A DNA stretch of 64,000 nucleotides from Allobranchiibius huperziae (GCF_013410455.1 NZ_JACCFW010000001.1:2744929-2808928); one strand, 5' to 3'; shown: positions 1-8,403, numbered from the stretch's first letter. Program-made: numbers and translations. The notes: generated by a model not told the origin, from the letters alone.

Positions 1-1192
1 TCCCGATCGCGTTGCCGCCGTGATTGAGCCACGAGCCGCTGTTCATCAGGCTCCAGAACGACACGCTGTTGGTGCTGGTGTTTGTGGTGTCGTAGAGGTC
101 GGGCAGGCCCAGGTCGGGGCCGTACTCGTGCGCGAAGACGCCGAGGCCGCCGTTCTCCGGCTCGGTGGTGTAGTCACGGATCCAGATGCCGGTGTTGCCG
201 ATCTGGGTGCCGCCGTTGAGGTTGCCGGTCGGGCCGGCCTTGCCGGCGCCGGTCTGCACGGCCCAGCGGTGGGACCAGATGGCGTCCGCGCCCTGCGCGC
301 CGCCGCCGGCCTCCTCACCCTCGCCGGCGTGGATCGCCTGGAAGTGGTCGATGTAGCCGTCGGGCTCGTTGAAGTCGCCGTCGTGGTCGTAGTCGTAGCG
401 GTCCCAGACGTCGTACTTCTTCAGCTCGGTCTTGATCTGCGCGTCGGTCTTGCCGGCCGACTTCTGCGCGGTGTACCAACTCGTGGCCGTGTCGCCGATG
501 TAGGACCAGTAGCGGTCGGCCTCCGAGCCGGTGTTGGAGCCGTAGCGCGCCTCGTTGTAGGGCACGGTCACCCAATCGGACACGTCGCCCTGGGCCTTGT
601 AGCGGCCCTGGGACTGGGACTTGTAGAAGTTCGAGAAGCTCTCGCCCGTGGTCCCGAACATCATGTTCTTGTAGTGCGCCTGGTTGAAGTCCTTCTCCCA
701 GTACGTGGAGTTGTCGTCCGACGCGGTGCCGTCGATGGTGCGGTCCGGCTCGGGGATCTGGTTGTGCCGGGGTCCCGCTCCGCCGCCGGCGGTGGGGTCG
801 GTCTTGGTGCCGAAGTCGGTCAGCACCGTGAAGATGTTGGCGGTCTGCTGCGGGTCGTACTCGACGTACTTGGGCTTCGCTGCCTTCGCGTTCCTGCCGC
901 GCGCCTTCTGCTGAGCGGCCGTCGGCTTGCCGTCGTCGACGACGATCACCCGCTTGCCGTTCACAGTGGCGGTCTTGGCCTCGCCCTTGATCAGCTGGTC
1001 GACCGCGGTACGCCGCAGCTCGGCCTGCTTGCTCTGCAGGGGATCCGGCTTGTTGTCCGGACGGACCACGGTGCTGGGCGATGTGCCGCCCGACGTCGGG
1101 GCGCCTCCCGCCGATGCCGCGTAGGTCACTCCCGGGGCCAGCGCCAGGGCCGTCGCGGCCAGGGCTCCCGTCATGAGCACGGTTCGCTTCAC
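1..1192 (-). CDS. Secreted M6-family metalloprotease (immune inhibitor A-like), C-terminus outside window
   Basis: The protein runs off the left edge, so only the first ~397 residues are seen. A GTG start is chosen because AGGAGG lies just upstream and it gives a signal peptide beginning VKRTVLMTGALAATALALAPG, followed by a long Asp/Lys-rich propeptide and then the M6 catalytic region (Y/W-rich, 'YDYDGDFNEPDGYIDHF'). M6 proteases are secreted zinc endopeptidases with an HEXXH motif in 'HEYGHDLGLPD'. Here residues 355-359 read HEYGP: the second zinc-binding His is replaced by Pro, while the rest of the block (DLGLPDLYDT) is intact. Either the enzyme is inactive or there is a one-base error (CAC to CCC). 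The family call is firm; the activity is doubtful. Confidence 0.85.
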   Translation of the reverse strand, partial: MKRTVLMTGALAATALALAPGVTYAASAGGAPTSGGTSPSTVVRPDNKPDPLQSKQAELRRTAVDQLIKGEAKTATVNGKRVIVVDDGKPTAAQQKARGRNAKAAKPKYVEYDPQQTANIFTVLTDFGTKTDPTAGGGAGPRHNQIPEPDRTIDGTASDDNSTYWEKDFNQAHYKNMMFGTTGESFSNFYKSQSQGRYKAQGDVSDWVTVPYNEARYGSNTGSEADRYWSYIGDTATSWYTAQKSAGKTDAQIKTELKKYDVWDRYDYDHDGDFNEPDGYIDHFQAIHAGEGEEAGGGAQGADAIWSHRWAVQTGAGKAGPTGNLNGGTQIGNTGIWIRDYTTEPENGGLGVFAHEYGPDLGLPDLYDTTNTSTNSVSFWSLMNSGSWLNHGGNAIG

Positions 1193-1364
1193 GTTTCCTC
1201 CTGGGTGTCGCCGGCCGCGGGATGTAGCGGCGGGCGCCGTCAGTGTCGGCTGACGCACCCGTCATCCAGAAGGGCTGCGACGCCCTCGAAGGCGGAAACT
1301 GACAGAGAGTTGATCTTTTCCTGACTGTTTCCTGTGTACTCGCCGGTACTTCGGAGCGAGCCGG

Positions 1365-2138
1365 TCAGAGCCGGCTCAGCAGGACACGCAGGTCACGCTC
1401 GGCGATCAGGCGGTGCTCCCACTCCTCGTGGATCACCGCCCGCAGGCACCGCCGGACCTCGTACCGACCTGGCGGCGGGTAGCCCGGGCCGGTCACGTCG
1501 GTGTCGCTCGCGAGATGCTCGTCGGTGAGCCCGGCGAACAGCGCCCGCATCTCGGCCATCCGGTCCGCACGCAGAGCGAGCAGCTGCTCCAGCGTCGGGC
1601 GCGCCGTGCGGTCGTTCGGCACCCCGTGGTCGTTCGGGTCGTGTTCGTCGTGTGGCAGGCCGAGGGGGTCGAAGGGTGACGGGTCATGCAGGACAGCGTG
1701 TTTCGCCCACCCGTCGACGACGAAGACCAGATGCCGCAACGTCTCGATGAAGGACCACTCGTCGTCGACCCGCTCGTGCAGTTGGTCCGGCGGGAGACTC
1801 TGCGCGAGCGCGACGGTCGATGCCCAGCACGCCTCGATCACCCCCCACGCCTCCCGGAAACCGTCCGCGTCCGTCGGCCGCAGCTTCACGCGCTCCGGAT
1901 AGCGCCGGTCCAGCTCGGCCTCGACGAACGGCGTGACGTCGACGCCGTTCACGGTCAGATTGCGCACCAGGCCGTCCAGCTCGAGATCGGTCATGTCGAC
2001 GCCCCGGAGCCGCGCTCCCGTCAGGTAGACGTTGCGCATCCGCGCGCCGCTCAGGTCGACCTGCTCGAACCGCGACCCGGACAGACCGACTCTCGTGAAG
2101 CTGGAACCACCCAGGTCCACATCCGTGAAATCACCCAT
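1365..2138 (-). CDS. Pentapeptide-repeat / DinB-like fusion protein
   Basis: This is a 257-aa soluble protein. Residues ~1-60 are pentapeptide-type repeats (A/S-x-L/F-x-x, e.g. 'GSSFTRVGLSGSRFEQVDLSGARM'). The rest is a DinB/DUF664-type four-helix domain with the usual 'DEWSFIETLRHLVFVVDGW' segment and a C-terminal 'HEEWEHRLIAERDL' helix containing conserved His. DinB-type domains often bind a divalent metal through three His and act in thiol transfer or detoxification; no substrate can be read from sequence. The ATG at 2138 is preferred over the upstream start at 2204 because a purine-rich AGGG stretch precedes it and the repeats begin at once. No operon partner is evident. Confidence 0.75.
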   Translation of the reverse strand: MGDFTDVDLGGSSFTRVGLSGSRFEQVDLSGARMRNVYLTGARLRGVDMTDLELDGLVRNLTVNGVDVTPFVEAELDRRYPERVKLRPTDADGFREAWGVIEACWASTVALAQSLPPDQLHERVDDEWSFIETLRHLVFVVDGWAKHAVLHDPSPFDPLGLPHDEHDPNDHGVPNDRTARPTLEQLLALRADRMAEMRALFAGLTDEHLASDTDVTGPGYPPPGRYEVRRCLRAVIHEEWEHRLIAERDLRVLLSRL

Positions 2139-2249
2139 GCAAAGACCCTGCCACCGTCCACCGACACCGGACAGTGGCTCGCCTCTCGTCGTGGGTGTCC
2201 GCACTCCGGTGCCCCCGTCCGCACGAAACCGCGGACACTCGCGGACCGC

Positions 2250-2687
2250 TCACCCCTCCTGCTCGGGCCACCCGTCGAGGAGCTTCTCGATGTCCGCCAG
2301 CTGCGCCGTGGAGACCCACGACGGATTGGACCCGACCGGCAGGCGCTGCACCTCCAAGTCGTCGATCCCGGTGGCGCGCAGCTCCTCGTCCGACACGGTG
2401 TCGTGCAGCAGAGGAATGTGCAGGCTCACGTCACCTCGCGCTTCACTGCTCACCCACCCCACGCCGGCGATCCCGCGCGTCACCGTGCCACCCGCGGCGG
2501 AGACCCACAGGATCGCCTTATGGCCCGGTCGCATCATTCGGCTGCGGTAGTTGTCCGCGACGCACCAGTCCCGCACGACGTGCTGTCGGTGCTCCAGCAG
2601 GGCGCGGCGGACGCGCGCATGCTGCTGCGGGTCGCACTTGATCACCCAGGCGCCGAGGTTGTCCTCGGTGATCTTGCGCTGGGCCAC
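2250..2687 (-). CDS. EVE/PUA-like domain protein, hypothetical
   Basis: A 145-aa soluble protein. The central part (W-V-x-K near the start, then 'GHKAILWVSAAG' and 'RGIAGVGWV') follows the layout of EVE/PUA-like folds, where a 'gD.vlfwvs' strand precedes a 'GivGiGev' strand; these domains bind modified bases in RNA or DNA. This is pattern recognition rather than a tested match, so the function is left open. It is transcribed alone, divergently from the DUF3253 gene that starts 60 bp away. Confidence 0.6.
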   Translation of the reverse strand: MAQRKITEDNLGAWVIKCDPQQHARVRRALLEHRQHVVRDWCVADNYRSRMMRPGHKAILWVSAAGGTVTRGIAGVGWVSSEARGDVSLHIPLLHDTVSDEELRATGIDDLEVQRLPVGSNPSWVSTAQLADIEKLLDGWPEQEG

Positions 2688-2749
2688 GCTCCAGTCCTAC
2701 CAGCCGCCGGGGCCGCCGGCACCGGGTGGGAGCGACGCACAATGGACGC

Positions 2750-3241
2750 GTGCCGCACAACGACCTTCCCCCGCTGACTGACGACGGGCACCACATCGTG
2801 GTCGACGGTCGCAAGTGGCGGGCCACCGATCCCGCCATCCCCGACGCTCTGCGCAAGGAACTGGTGGCGGAGTTGATGAGCGCACGCCGCGATGTGCGCA
2901 CCGACGCCGAGTCCGCCCGCCCGCGGGTACAGGACGCGAAGGTCGCGCTCGGTGAGCGTGGCGACCCGTGGTGGGAGCCGACGCCCGACGGCCGCCGTAC
3001 GAGGCTCGCCGCGACGATGCGGACGCTCCTTCGTCACCGCGACGCGGAGGCGACCATCTGCCCGAGTGATGCCGCCCGGGTCGTGGGTGGTGAGTCGTGG
3101 CGCGACCTGATGGACGACGCCCGCTCCGTGGCAGGCGAGCTGGCTACCGGCGGGGTCGTCGTCGTACGCCAACACGGCCAGGACGTCGACCTGGACGCGG
3201 CGGTCGGGCCGGTGCGCCTGGCCCGCGGCCCGAACTGGTGA
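2750..3241 (+). CDS. DUF3253 domain protein
   Basis: A 163-aa protein. The C-terminal ~80 residues match the DUF3253 pattern: a helical 'LAATMRTLLRHRDAEATICPSDAARVVG' stretch, 'SWRDLMDDAR', then a short beta tail ending 'GPVRLARG'. The domain resembles a winged helix, and its role is unknown. The GTG at 2750 is chosen over the upstream ATG at 2726 because the hexamer CACAAT sits 6 nt before it, the spacing of a leaderless actinobacterial promoter, and no Shine-Dalgarno is seen. Confidence 0.7.
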   Translation: MPHNDLPPLTDDGHHIVVDGRKWRATDPAIPDALRKELVAELMSARRDVRTDAESARPRVQDAKVALGERGDPWWEPTPDGRRTRLAATMRTLLRHRDAEATICPSDAARVVGGESWRDLMDDARSVAGELATGGVVVVRQHGQDVDLDAAVGPVRLARGPNW

Positions 3242-3244
3242 GCA

Positions 3245-3916
3245 TCACTGCCCCGTCGATGGTGCGCCCCGCAATGCGGTCCACCGTGGCGCGACTGCCA
3301 GCGCGACCGCGAGCAGGGACAACACGACGGCGATGATCACCGAGGTCACTGCGACGCCGAGGTAGCCGTGTCGGCCCGGATCCATGAACGGATAGGGATA
3401 CCAGCCGACGATCCCGCCCCGCACCAGGCTGTAGACGAGGTAGGCCAGTGGTCCCAACAGCCACCCCAGCGCGGCCCGGACCGCCATCGCCCGGCGACCG
3501 GTGAGCAGCAGCCAGTCGAGGATCACCACGATCGGCATGATGTAGTGCAGGACCGTGTTGTCCCACGGGACGGCGGTGAGCTCGGATGCCGGGTAACCCG
3601 ACAGCAGCACGATGAAGATCAGGATCACGGTCGTCATGAAGAACGCCACCGCACCGCGGTACAACTCCAGCCCTCGACTCGACCACCGACCCGCCGCCGC
3701 GAACGCGCTCAGCATCAGGCTGATGACCGTGAGCAGATTGGCCTCGACGGTGAAGTAACTGAAGAAGTGACCGGCACCGAACCTGTGCTGAGCGACGAGA
3801 GTCGCGACCTCGGTCACCAGGGCACTGAATCCCAGGAACGCGAACAGGACCCTCACTGTCACGATCGGCCACACCGTGGGCGGGCGTTGCGGGTGGATCA
3901 CATGTTCACTGACCAC
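3245..3916 (-). CDS. Pr6Pr family membrane protein
   Basis: A 223-aa integral membrane protein with about six transmembrane helices. The conserved landmarks of the Pr6Pr family are present: 'FFSYFTVEANLLTVISL' in helix 2, 'VPWDNTVLHYIMPIVVILDWLL' in the middle, and 'YPYPFMDP' before the last helix. The function of the family is not established. It lies tail to tail with the DUF3253 gene, 3 bp apart. Confidence 0.8.
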   Translation of the reverse strand: MVSEHVIHPQRPPTVWPIVTVRVLFAFLGFSALVTEVATLVAQHRFGAGHFFSYFTVEANLLTVISLMLSAFAAAGRWSSRGLELYRGAVAFFMTTVILIFIVLLSGYPASELTAVPWDNTVLHYIMPIVVILDWLLLTGRRAMAVRAALGWLLGPLAYLVYSLVRGGIVGWYPYPFMDPGRHGYLGVAVTSVIIAVVLSLLAVALAVAPRWTALRGAPSTGQ

Positions 3917-4084
3917 ACCGCGCCTCCGGAGCCTGGGTTACCGGGCCGATGCTAGCGGCGGCCCGCCTCTCCGGCCGTGCCCCGCGCCGGAGCACCGTCG
4001 GGAGCGGCGGCATCTGCCGGTCCTGAGGTCACATTCAAGCGGCCGAAGTGCCAGGAGAACGGTGACTCCCTGACCATGGACATC

Positions 4085-4119
4085 ACGAGGGGTCGCCCCT
4101 GATGGAGGCGACCCCTCGT
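4085..4119 (-). terminator. Hairpin terminator after the secreted protein gene
   Basis: Perfect 13-bp inverted repeat (ACGAGGGGTCGCC / GGCGACCCCTCGT) with a 9-nt loop, about 20 nt past the stop codon of the minus-strand gene ending at 4140. There is no long U-tract, which is common in high-GC hosts. It is the only strong structure in the 223-nt gap 3917-4139. Confidence 0.7.
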
Positions 4120-4139
4120 CGTCAAGACCGGTCAGGAAG

Positions 4140-4907
4140 TCAGCGTTGCGAGGTGGGGCTGGTGGTGCCGAAGATGTAGGGCTGTTCGGTGTAGACCGCC
4201 CGGTAGTCCCGAGTGGCCGAGCTGGTGTAGCTGTAGGAGGTGGCGCCGGCGGAGTTGGTCGTGAAGGCTTTGAGGTCGGTCCAGGTGCTGCCGCCCTTGG
4301 CCCGGTACTGGATGACTCCTGTTTCGCTGGCCCAGGGGATGTTCATGTCCAGGCTGTAGGCGTAGCGCACGGCGCGGGTGTTGATGGTGACCTTGCTGCC
4401 GGACCGGGAGGTCTGCAGGCCGGCCCAGGACCCGACCTTCACCGTGGTGACCGGGGCGTTCTGGGTGTACGTGTGGCCCTGGTCGTCGAAGGCGAACCGG
4501 CCCTTCCAGGTCATCACGCCGACGTAATCCAGGTTCTCGGATTCGTCGATGATGTCGGTGTCGAAGAGCACCGTGTACGCGGCGTCGGAGACGTTGTCCC
4601 CGCCGGCGTACCAGGAGGCTGTGACGACTCCGTGCAAGACGCATCCACCCGTGAGGGAGGGCATGTCGGACGGGTCGCCTTCGAAGTCGGAGGTGAGGCG
4701 GATCGTGCTGGGCACGACCAGCTTGCAGGTGCCGTACGGGGTCCCGGACGTGGCCGGGTGGATCCGGGCGATGTTCCGGATCATGGCCTGGCGGTTCACG
4801 TGATGAACCGTTCTCGTGGCGGTTGCAGCGCCGGCGGGCGCGGTGACGGCGACCCCCAGGGCTGCGATGGCGGGCACTGCGCCCAGGGCGGCAAGACGAC
4901 GAATCAT
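4140..4907 (-). CDS. Secreted protein of unknown function
   Basis: A 255-aa exported protein. An internal ATG is chosen because it directly opens a signal peptide (MIRRLAALGAVPAIAALGVAV...APAGA). The mature part is Thr/Ser/Tyr-rich and probably all-beta, with two Cys near residues 75 and 100 ('GTCKLVVPS', 'GGCVLHG') and 'YVGVMTWKGRFAFDDQGHTYTQ'; the C-terminal ~90 residues look like a small Ig/Fn3-type module ('VIQYRAKGGSTWTDLKAF', 'DYRAVYTEQPY'). I do not recognise a family. It stands alone with its own terminator. Confidence 0.65.
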   Translation of the reverse strand: MIRRLAALGAVPAIAALGVAVTAPAGAATATRTVHHVNRQAMIRNIARIHPATSGTPYGTCKLVVPSTIRLTSDFEGDPSDMPSLTGGCVLHGVVTASWYAGGDNVSDAAYTVLFDTDIIDESENLDYVGVMTWKGRFAFDDQGHTYTQNAPVTTVKVGSWAGLQTSRSGSKVTINTRAVRYAYSLDMNIPWASETGVIQYRAKGGSTWTDLKAFTTNSAGATSYSYTSSATRDYRAVYTEQPYIFGTTSPTSQR

Positions 4908-5285
4908 GGATGGGCCTGCTTTCGCGTGGTTGGCGTGGTCCCCCAAGTCGGCCACACCCGGTCGCAGCCTATGGGTCACCTGTGCCCGAAGTGGGCTGAT
5001 TCGGTCGAGCTGTCCCGATGCGATCCGTTGCTGAAGACGCGCGCAGCCAATATCGATCGCCTGAACCCTAGAGACGGCGCCGGGGAGGTCCCCGTGGCGC
5101 CGTCCGAAGCACCATCCTCGACCGCCGCCTGCGGCCGCCTCGGGCGGGTCGGTGGTGTCGCAGTCAGATCCCGGGGTCGCATTGGCGGCGACTACGCGCT
5201 GACTCTTGCGCCCGCTCTACCGCTCCTGTGCTGCCACGGGATCGACGACCCCTCTGCGTATGGTATCAAGCGGTATCATGGTGGC
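4908..5285. other. Gene-free stretch upstream of the toxin-antitoxin pair
   Basis: No convincing coding sequence on either strand; the long plus-strand reading frame across it has no start near a ribosome site and is out of register with local codon use. It holds the promoter side of both flanking genes, with the only clear element being the operator repeats at its right end. Confidence 0.5.
5262..5278 (+). promoter_or_regulatory. Putative operator of the toxin-antitoxin operon
   Basis: Two direct copies of GGTATCA (5262-5268 and 5272-5278) with a 10-bp period, ending 7 nt before the antitoxin start. Repeats spaced by one helical turn are the usual binding pattern of cooperative ribbon-helix-helix repressors. 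The position over the promoter supports autoregulation by the antitoxin. Confidence 0.5.
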
Positions 5286-5486
5286 ATGGCCATGACCTTG
5301 AGGATGACCGACGAATTGACCGAAGCGCTACGACAGACCTCCGAACGGGAAGGTCTGTCGATGCAGGCCGTCGCCGTTCGAGCGATCGAGGAGTACACAT
5401 CCCGTCACGCGCACCTGCGCGACCAGCTGCTGAGCACCCTCGTGGTGGAGGACCGCGCCGTGATCGCGAGGTTGGCGGACGCGTGA
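5286..5486 (+). CDS. Ribbon-helix-helix antitoxin
   Basis: A 66-aa protein. The start gives an MTLRM beta strand followed by 'TDELTEALRQTSEREG' and 'SMQAVAVRAIEEYTSR', the two helices of a ribbon-helix-helix DNA-binding domain; the C-terminal ~25 residues would wrap the toxin. The stop overlaps the toxin start by 4 nt, so translation is coupled. The paired gene and the operator repeats make this an antitoxin of a Doc-type type II system. Antitoxins are known to neutralise Doc by burying its active site and to repress the operon. Confidence 0.85.
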   Translation: MAMTLRMTDELTEALRQTSEREGLSMQAVAVRAIEEYTSRHAHLRDQLLSTLVVEDRAVIARLADA

Positions 5487-5878
5487 ACGACGACGAGCCG
5501 ACCGAGTTCCTGACCTTGGAGGACATCCTCGCCGTCGGCAAGGCGTATCTGGGCCGCCGTCCTCAGGTGCGCGATTACGGCATCCTCGAAGCCGCCGCGG
5601 GCCGTCCGCGGGCAGTGGTGTTCGGCGAGCCCGTCTACCCGGACATCCACTTCAAGGCCGGGGCGTTGCTGCACTCGCTGGTGAAGGGCCACGCCCTGGT
5701 GGACGGCAACAAGCGACTTGGGCTCGGCGCGCTTAGGTTGTTCTACGCCCTCAACGGCTTCACGGTCATCGCTGATGACGACCAAAAGTTCGAACTCGTA
5801 ATGGACGTGGCCGAAGGGCGCCTTGTGGCAGTGGAGGACATCGCGGCCCGCCTGGAGAAATTCGCTCGTCACAGTTGA
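5483..5878 (+). CDS. doc: Death-on-curing (Doc/Fic-fold) toxin
   Basis: A 131-aa protein that starts at a GTG inside the antitoxin stop region. The Fic-fold signature of the Doc branch, HxxxDGNKR, is present at residues 70-78 (HALVDGNKR) after 'AGALLHSLVKG'; 'LTLEDILAVG' near the N-terminus is also typical. Doc toxins phosphorylate EF-Tu and so block translation. All visible catalytic residues (His, Asp, Asn, Lys, Arg) are kept, so the toxin looks functional. A broken resolvase lies immediately downstream, consistent with arrival on a mobile element. Confidence 0.9.
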   Translation: MNDDEPTEFLTLEDILAVGKAYLGRRPQVRDYGILEAAAGRPRAVVFGEPVYPDIHFKAGALLHSLVKGHALVDGNKRLGLGALRLFYALNGFTVIADDDQKFELVMDVAEGRLVAVEDIAARLEKFARHS

Positions 5879-5888
5879 GAGCGGGACC

Positions 5889-6020
5889 TCAACCCGTCAC
5901 GGTTGCTGCCGCTGGCGCGATCGGTTCGGGCCGGGTCGACGTCGCCGATCGCCGGGAGCTGGCGATGGGGTCTTGGTCGCCCGTACCTACCCGCGCGTAG
6001 CCCACGACCTGTCCCGACAT
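5889..6020 (-). pseudogene. Remnant of a serine resolvase/invertase
   Basis: The ATG frame reads MSGQVVGYARVGTGDQDP, the start of a serine recombinase catalytic domain (normally 'VGYARVSTxDQ', with the catalytic Ser after Val; here it is Gly). Homology then continues in another frame as QLPAIGDVD...TDRASGSNRD, the next conserved block of the same family, so at least one frameshift is present near 5955. The rest of the gene (~130 codons) is missing and the fragment abuts the toxin. It is non-functional on two counts: the missing nucleophile and the frameshift/truncation. Confidence 0.75.
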
Positions 6021-6255
6021 GTCATACCTTCGGGCAGAATTGTCACAAGGCCCAGGATCGGACCCTAGATGCTTGCGTCGCGGACCAGCCCAGGATGGAC
6101 GTCTAGGGCATACCCCAGGTGCACACCTCATTCGGATGCTGGCGGCCACTACGCCGGCGGTGGCACATCCTCCCTCGGACGCCGGCGGTCTGTGTACAGC
6201 GGCAGCTGGTTCAGCCCGAGACAGCGGACGCGATGGGGCTGACACGAAAAAGACG

Positions 6256-7257
6256 CTAGGCGTTGCGGTGACTGATGAGCGCTCGCTCCTCGTCCGTCAG
6301 GTTCGCCTCGGCAAGAAACTGGGTAGCCACGTTGCTATCCTCGTAGGGGTAGTCGACCGCGAACAGCACTCGTTCTGCGCCGAATTTGGCAAGGCAGTAC
6401 TTCAACGCGTCCTGGTCGAACATGCCACTCGTTGTGATCCAGAGGTTGTGCTGGAAGTACTCGCTGGGCTTGCGCTCGAGTCCGACCATATTCAGTGATT
6501 CGCGCGCCCAGGCGTAGGCCTTTGCATACATGTTGTCGGTTCGCCACAGCCAGAACGGGAGTCCCTCGCCGAGGTGGCCGAGGACCACGCGCAGGTTTGG
6601 GTGCCGGTCGAACGCGCCGCTCATGATCAGGCGCATCGCGTTGATACCGGCTTCGGCCTGGAAGCCCCACATCGCCTGCTGCAGTCCGTAGGAGTTGTAG
6701 GGCTCGAGCATCTGCGGACTAGGCATACGAGGGTGCAGGTAAAGCGTGCTGTCGGTTTCCTCCAAGGCGGCCAAGATCGGCTCATACTCCGGCTCGTCCA
6801 GGTAATGGCCGCCCGTGTGGCAACTGATGAGCACGCCACCGAACCCGAGCGTGCCGACGGCGCGACAAATCTCGTCGGCGGCAGCGTCGGGGTCCTGCGG
6901 TGCCACGGCCGCGAGTGCGCCGAACCGGGTCGGGTTCCCTGCCACGATCTTGGCGAGCGCGTCGTTCATCTCGCGCGCCAGTGAGGTCGCTGTTGCCGCA
7001 TCGCTCCATAGCTGAGCACCTGGCGGGTTCAGGCTGAGCACCGATACGTCGACACCAGACTTGTCCATATCGTCGATTCGGGTCTGCAGGTTGGTCAGTC
7101 GACCGCTGATGTAGTCGTTATTGATGAAGCTGCGGCTGTACGCGCGTTCGGCGTCCTCGCCAGTAGGCGCTGGGGTGCTTGCCGTCTTCTCCCAGTAGTC
7201 GGTAGTCACGAAATGTTCCTCGACCGCGATGACGCGTGAGCTGGTTTGATCAGTCAT
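6256..7257 (-). CDS. Amidohydrolase-2 family decarboxylase (gamma-resorcylate/dihydroxybenzoate decarboxylase-like)
   Basis: A 333-aa cytosolic metal enzyme of the ACMSD/amidohydrolase-2 group. Visible metal and catalytic positions are ExH in 'VEEHF' at the N-terminus, His in 'ISCHTGGHY', His in 'LYLHPRMPSP', 'VLGHLGEGLPFWLWR', and Asp in 'FAVDYPYED' near the C-terminus. Family members decarboxylate hydroxylated benzoates or hydrolyse aromatic side chains. The ATG at 7257 is preceded by GGAACGAG; the longer frame up to 7389 has no ribosome site. It is the last gene of the likely catabolic cluster, 249 nt after the hydrolase, so it may have its own promoter. The exact substrate is inferred only from neighbours. 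Confidence 0.8.
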   Translation of the reverse strand: MTDQTSSRVIAVEEHFVTTDYWEKTASTPAPTGEDAERAYSRSFINNDYISGRLTNLQTRIDDMDKSGVDVSVLSLNPPGAQLWSDAATATSLAREMNDALAKIVAGNPTRFGALAAVAPQDPDAAADEICRAVGTLGFGGVLISCHTGGHYLDEPEYEPILAALEETDSTLYLHPRMPSPQMLEPYNSYGLQQAMWGFQAEAGINAMRLIMSGAFDRHPNLRVVLGHLGEGLPFWLWRTDNMYAKAYAWARESLNMVGLERKPSEYFQHNLWITTSGMFDQDALKYCLAKFGAERVLFAVDYPYEDSNVATQFLAEANLTDEERALISHRNA

Positions 7258-7506
7258 TTCTCGTTCCGTCCTTGTTGTTGTTCTGTCGCCATCGACGTTA
7301 CGAAGATGGGTCGACGGCAGGCTGCCCCCTGCCGTTCCTAGGGACGCCAGGGTCACCCTCGGATGAAGTCGGCATATGAGTGGCAGCAATCTGCTGGGCG
7401 AGATTGAACGGTGCTTCTACGAGACGTCTGTAGCCGGTCATCCCGGTGCAGATGTAGTGGAGCCGCTTGCTGCAATTTGGGTGCGGACCTGCTTTGCCGA
7501 TGAGCC

Positions 7507-8403
7507 TCAAGCATCGTCGCGTCTTTGATGGCGGTCGTCCGGGCTGAGCGCAGCTAGCCCATCCAGCATCGGGTTGACCAGTCCAGCAAGCAGCGAGAAG
7601 TGTCCTTCGCCTGGCGCACGGGTTAGTGATGCATCTGTTAGCTGTTCGGCCACCCATCGGCCATGGCCGAAGGGGACGTTGCGGTCCTGGTCGCCGTGCC
7701 AGACCGAGACGGGGACTTTGACCTCATCGAGGTCAAACCCCCACGGCTTGGTGAAGGCGAGCTCGTCGTCGACCCACCCGTCTATGCCGCTGCTCAGTCC
7801 GTCCCGGTTGGCCGCGGCTAGGTCATCGGCAAACTGCCCGGCCAAAACAGCCGCGTCTGCGGGGGGCAGGTTTTGGGTGACGTCTTCAGCGTCGTCCTTG
7901 CTTTGCGGCTGAGTGAGTGCAGCCGCAGAACGCTCGACGATTGCACGAAGCTGGGCCTCGCTCTGTAGGGCCGCGTTCCACTCGGTGACCTCATCGCGGC
8001 TCATGCCGGAGAGGAAGTCGAGTCCTGCGCCGTCGTACGGCGCGATACCGGAGATCACCAGCGCCCCTATGACACCTGGCAAACGTGCTGCGCATGCGAG
8101 GGCATGCGGGCCGCCACCGGACCACCCGGCTACGAAGAATCGTTCGGCTCCGACAATCTGGAGTACTTCGGATGCGTCAGCAACGACGTCGACCACCGCA
8201 CGTCCAGCGAGCCTGGTGGAGTCCGCGTAACCGGCCCGCGAGAGCGTGATGAGCTTAGATCCGCGTTCGTGCACCGCGTTCTCGAAGTTGCGAGTGGGCA
8301 ACGTGCCACCTGTGCCGTGGTGATACAGCACCGGCACGCCATCCTCAGGTCCACTGACCCGCACCTCGAGAACTCGTCCGTCCTTGAGCGTCAGCATTGC
8401 CAT
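7507..8403 (-). CDS. Alpha/beta hydrolase
   Basis: A 298-aa alpha/beta-hydrolase fold enzyme. Oxyanion-hole strand 'VLYHHGTGG', nucleophile elbow GWSGGG (Ser near residue 95), acid 'WHGDQDRNVPF' and catalytic His 'PGEGHFSL' are all in place, so it should be active. Family members cleave esters, C-C bonds of ring-fission products, or epoxides. Between the monooxygenase/membrane genes and the decarboxylase-like gene, a role in processing an aromatic intermediate is reasonable but unproven. Confidence 0.85.
   Translation of the reverse strand: MAMLTLKDGRVLEVRVSGPEDGVPVLYHHGTGGTLPTRNFENAVHERGSKLITLSRAGYADSTRLAGRAVVDVVADASEVLQIVGAERFFVAGWSGGGPHALACAARLPGVIGALVISGIAPYDGAGLDFLSGMSRDEVTEWNAALQSEAQLRAIVERSAAALTQPQSKDDAEDVTQNLPPADAAVLAGQFADDLAAANRDGLSSGIDGWVDDELAFTKPWGFDLDEVKVPVSVWHGDQDRNVPFGHGRWVAEQLTDASLTRAPGEGHFSLLAGLVNPMLDGLAALSPDDRHQRRDDA

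Noticed and set aside
315-1265. Long minus-strand open frame of 316 codons
   Set aside because: It is an Arg/Gly/Pro-rich shadow of the M6 protease, which reads in another minus frame with a signal peptide and known motifs.
3977-4102. 42-codon GTG frame ending in the terminator (...PEVTFKRPKCQENG...)
   Set aside because: No ribosome site, overlaps the hairpin, no family; too weak to call.
4146-5285. Plus-strand frame running into the antitoxin
   Set aside because: It is opposite the secreted protein gene and has shadow composition; only the last 66 codons (from 5286) are real.
7258-7506. Possible gene between the amidohydrolase and hydrolase
   Set aside because: Frames here are basic shadows without start signals; treated as spacer or promoter.
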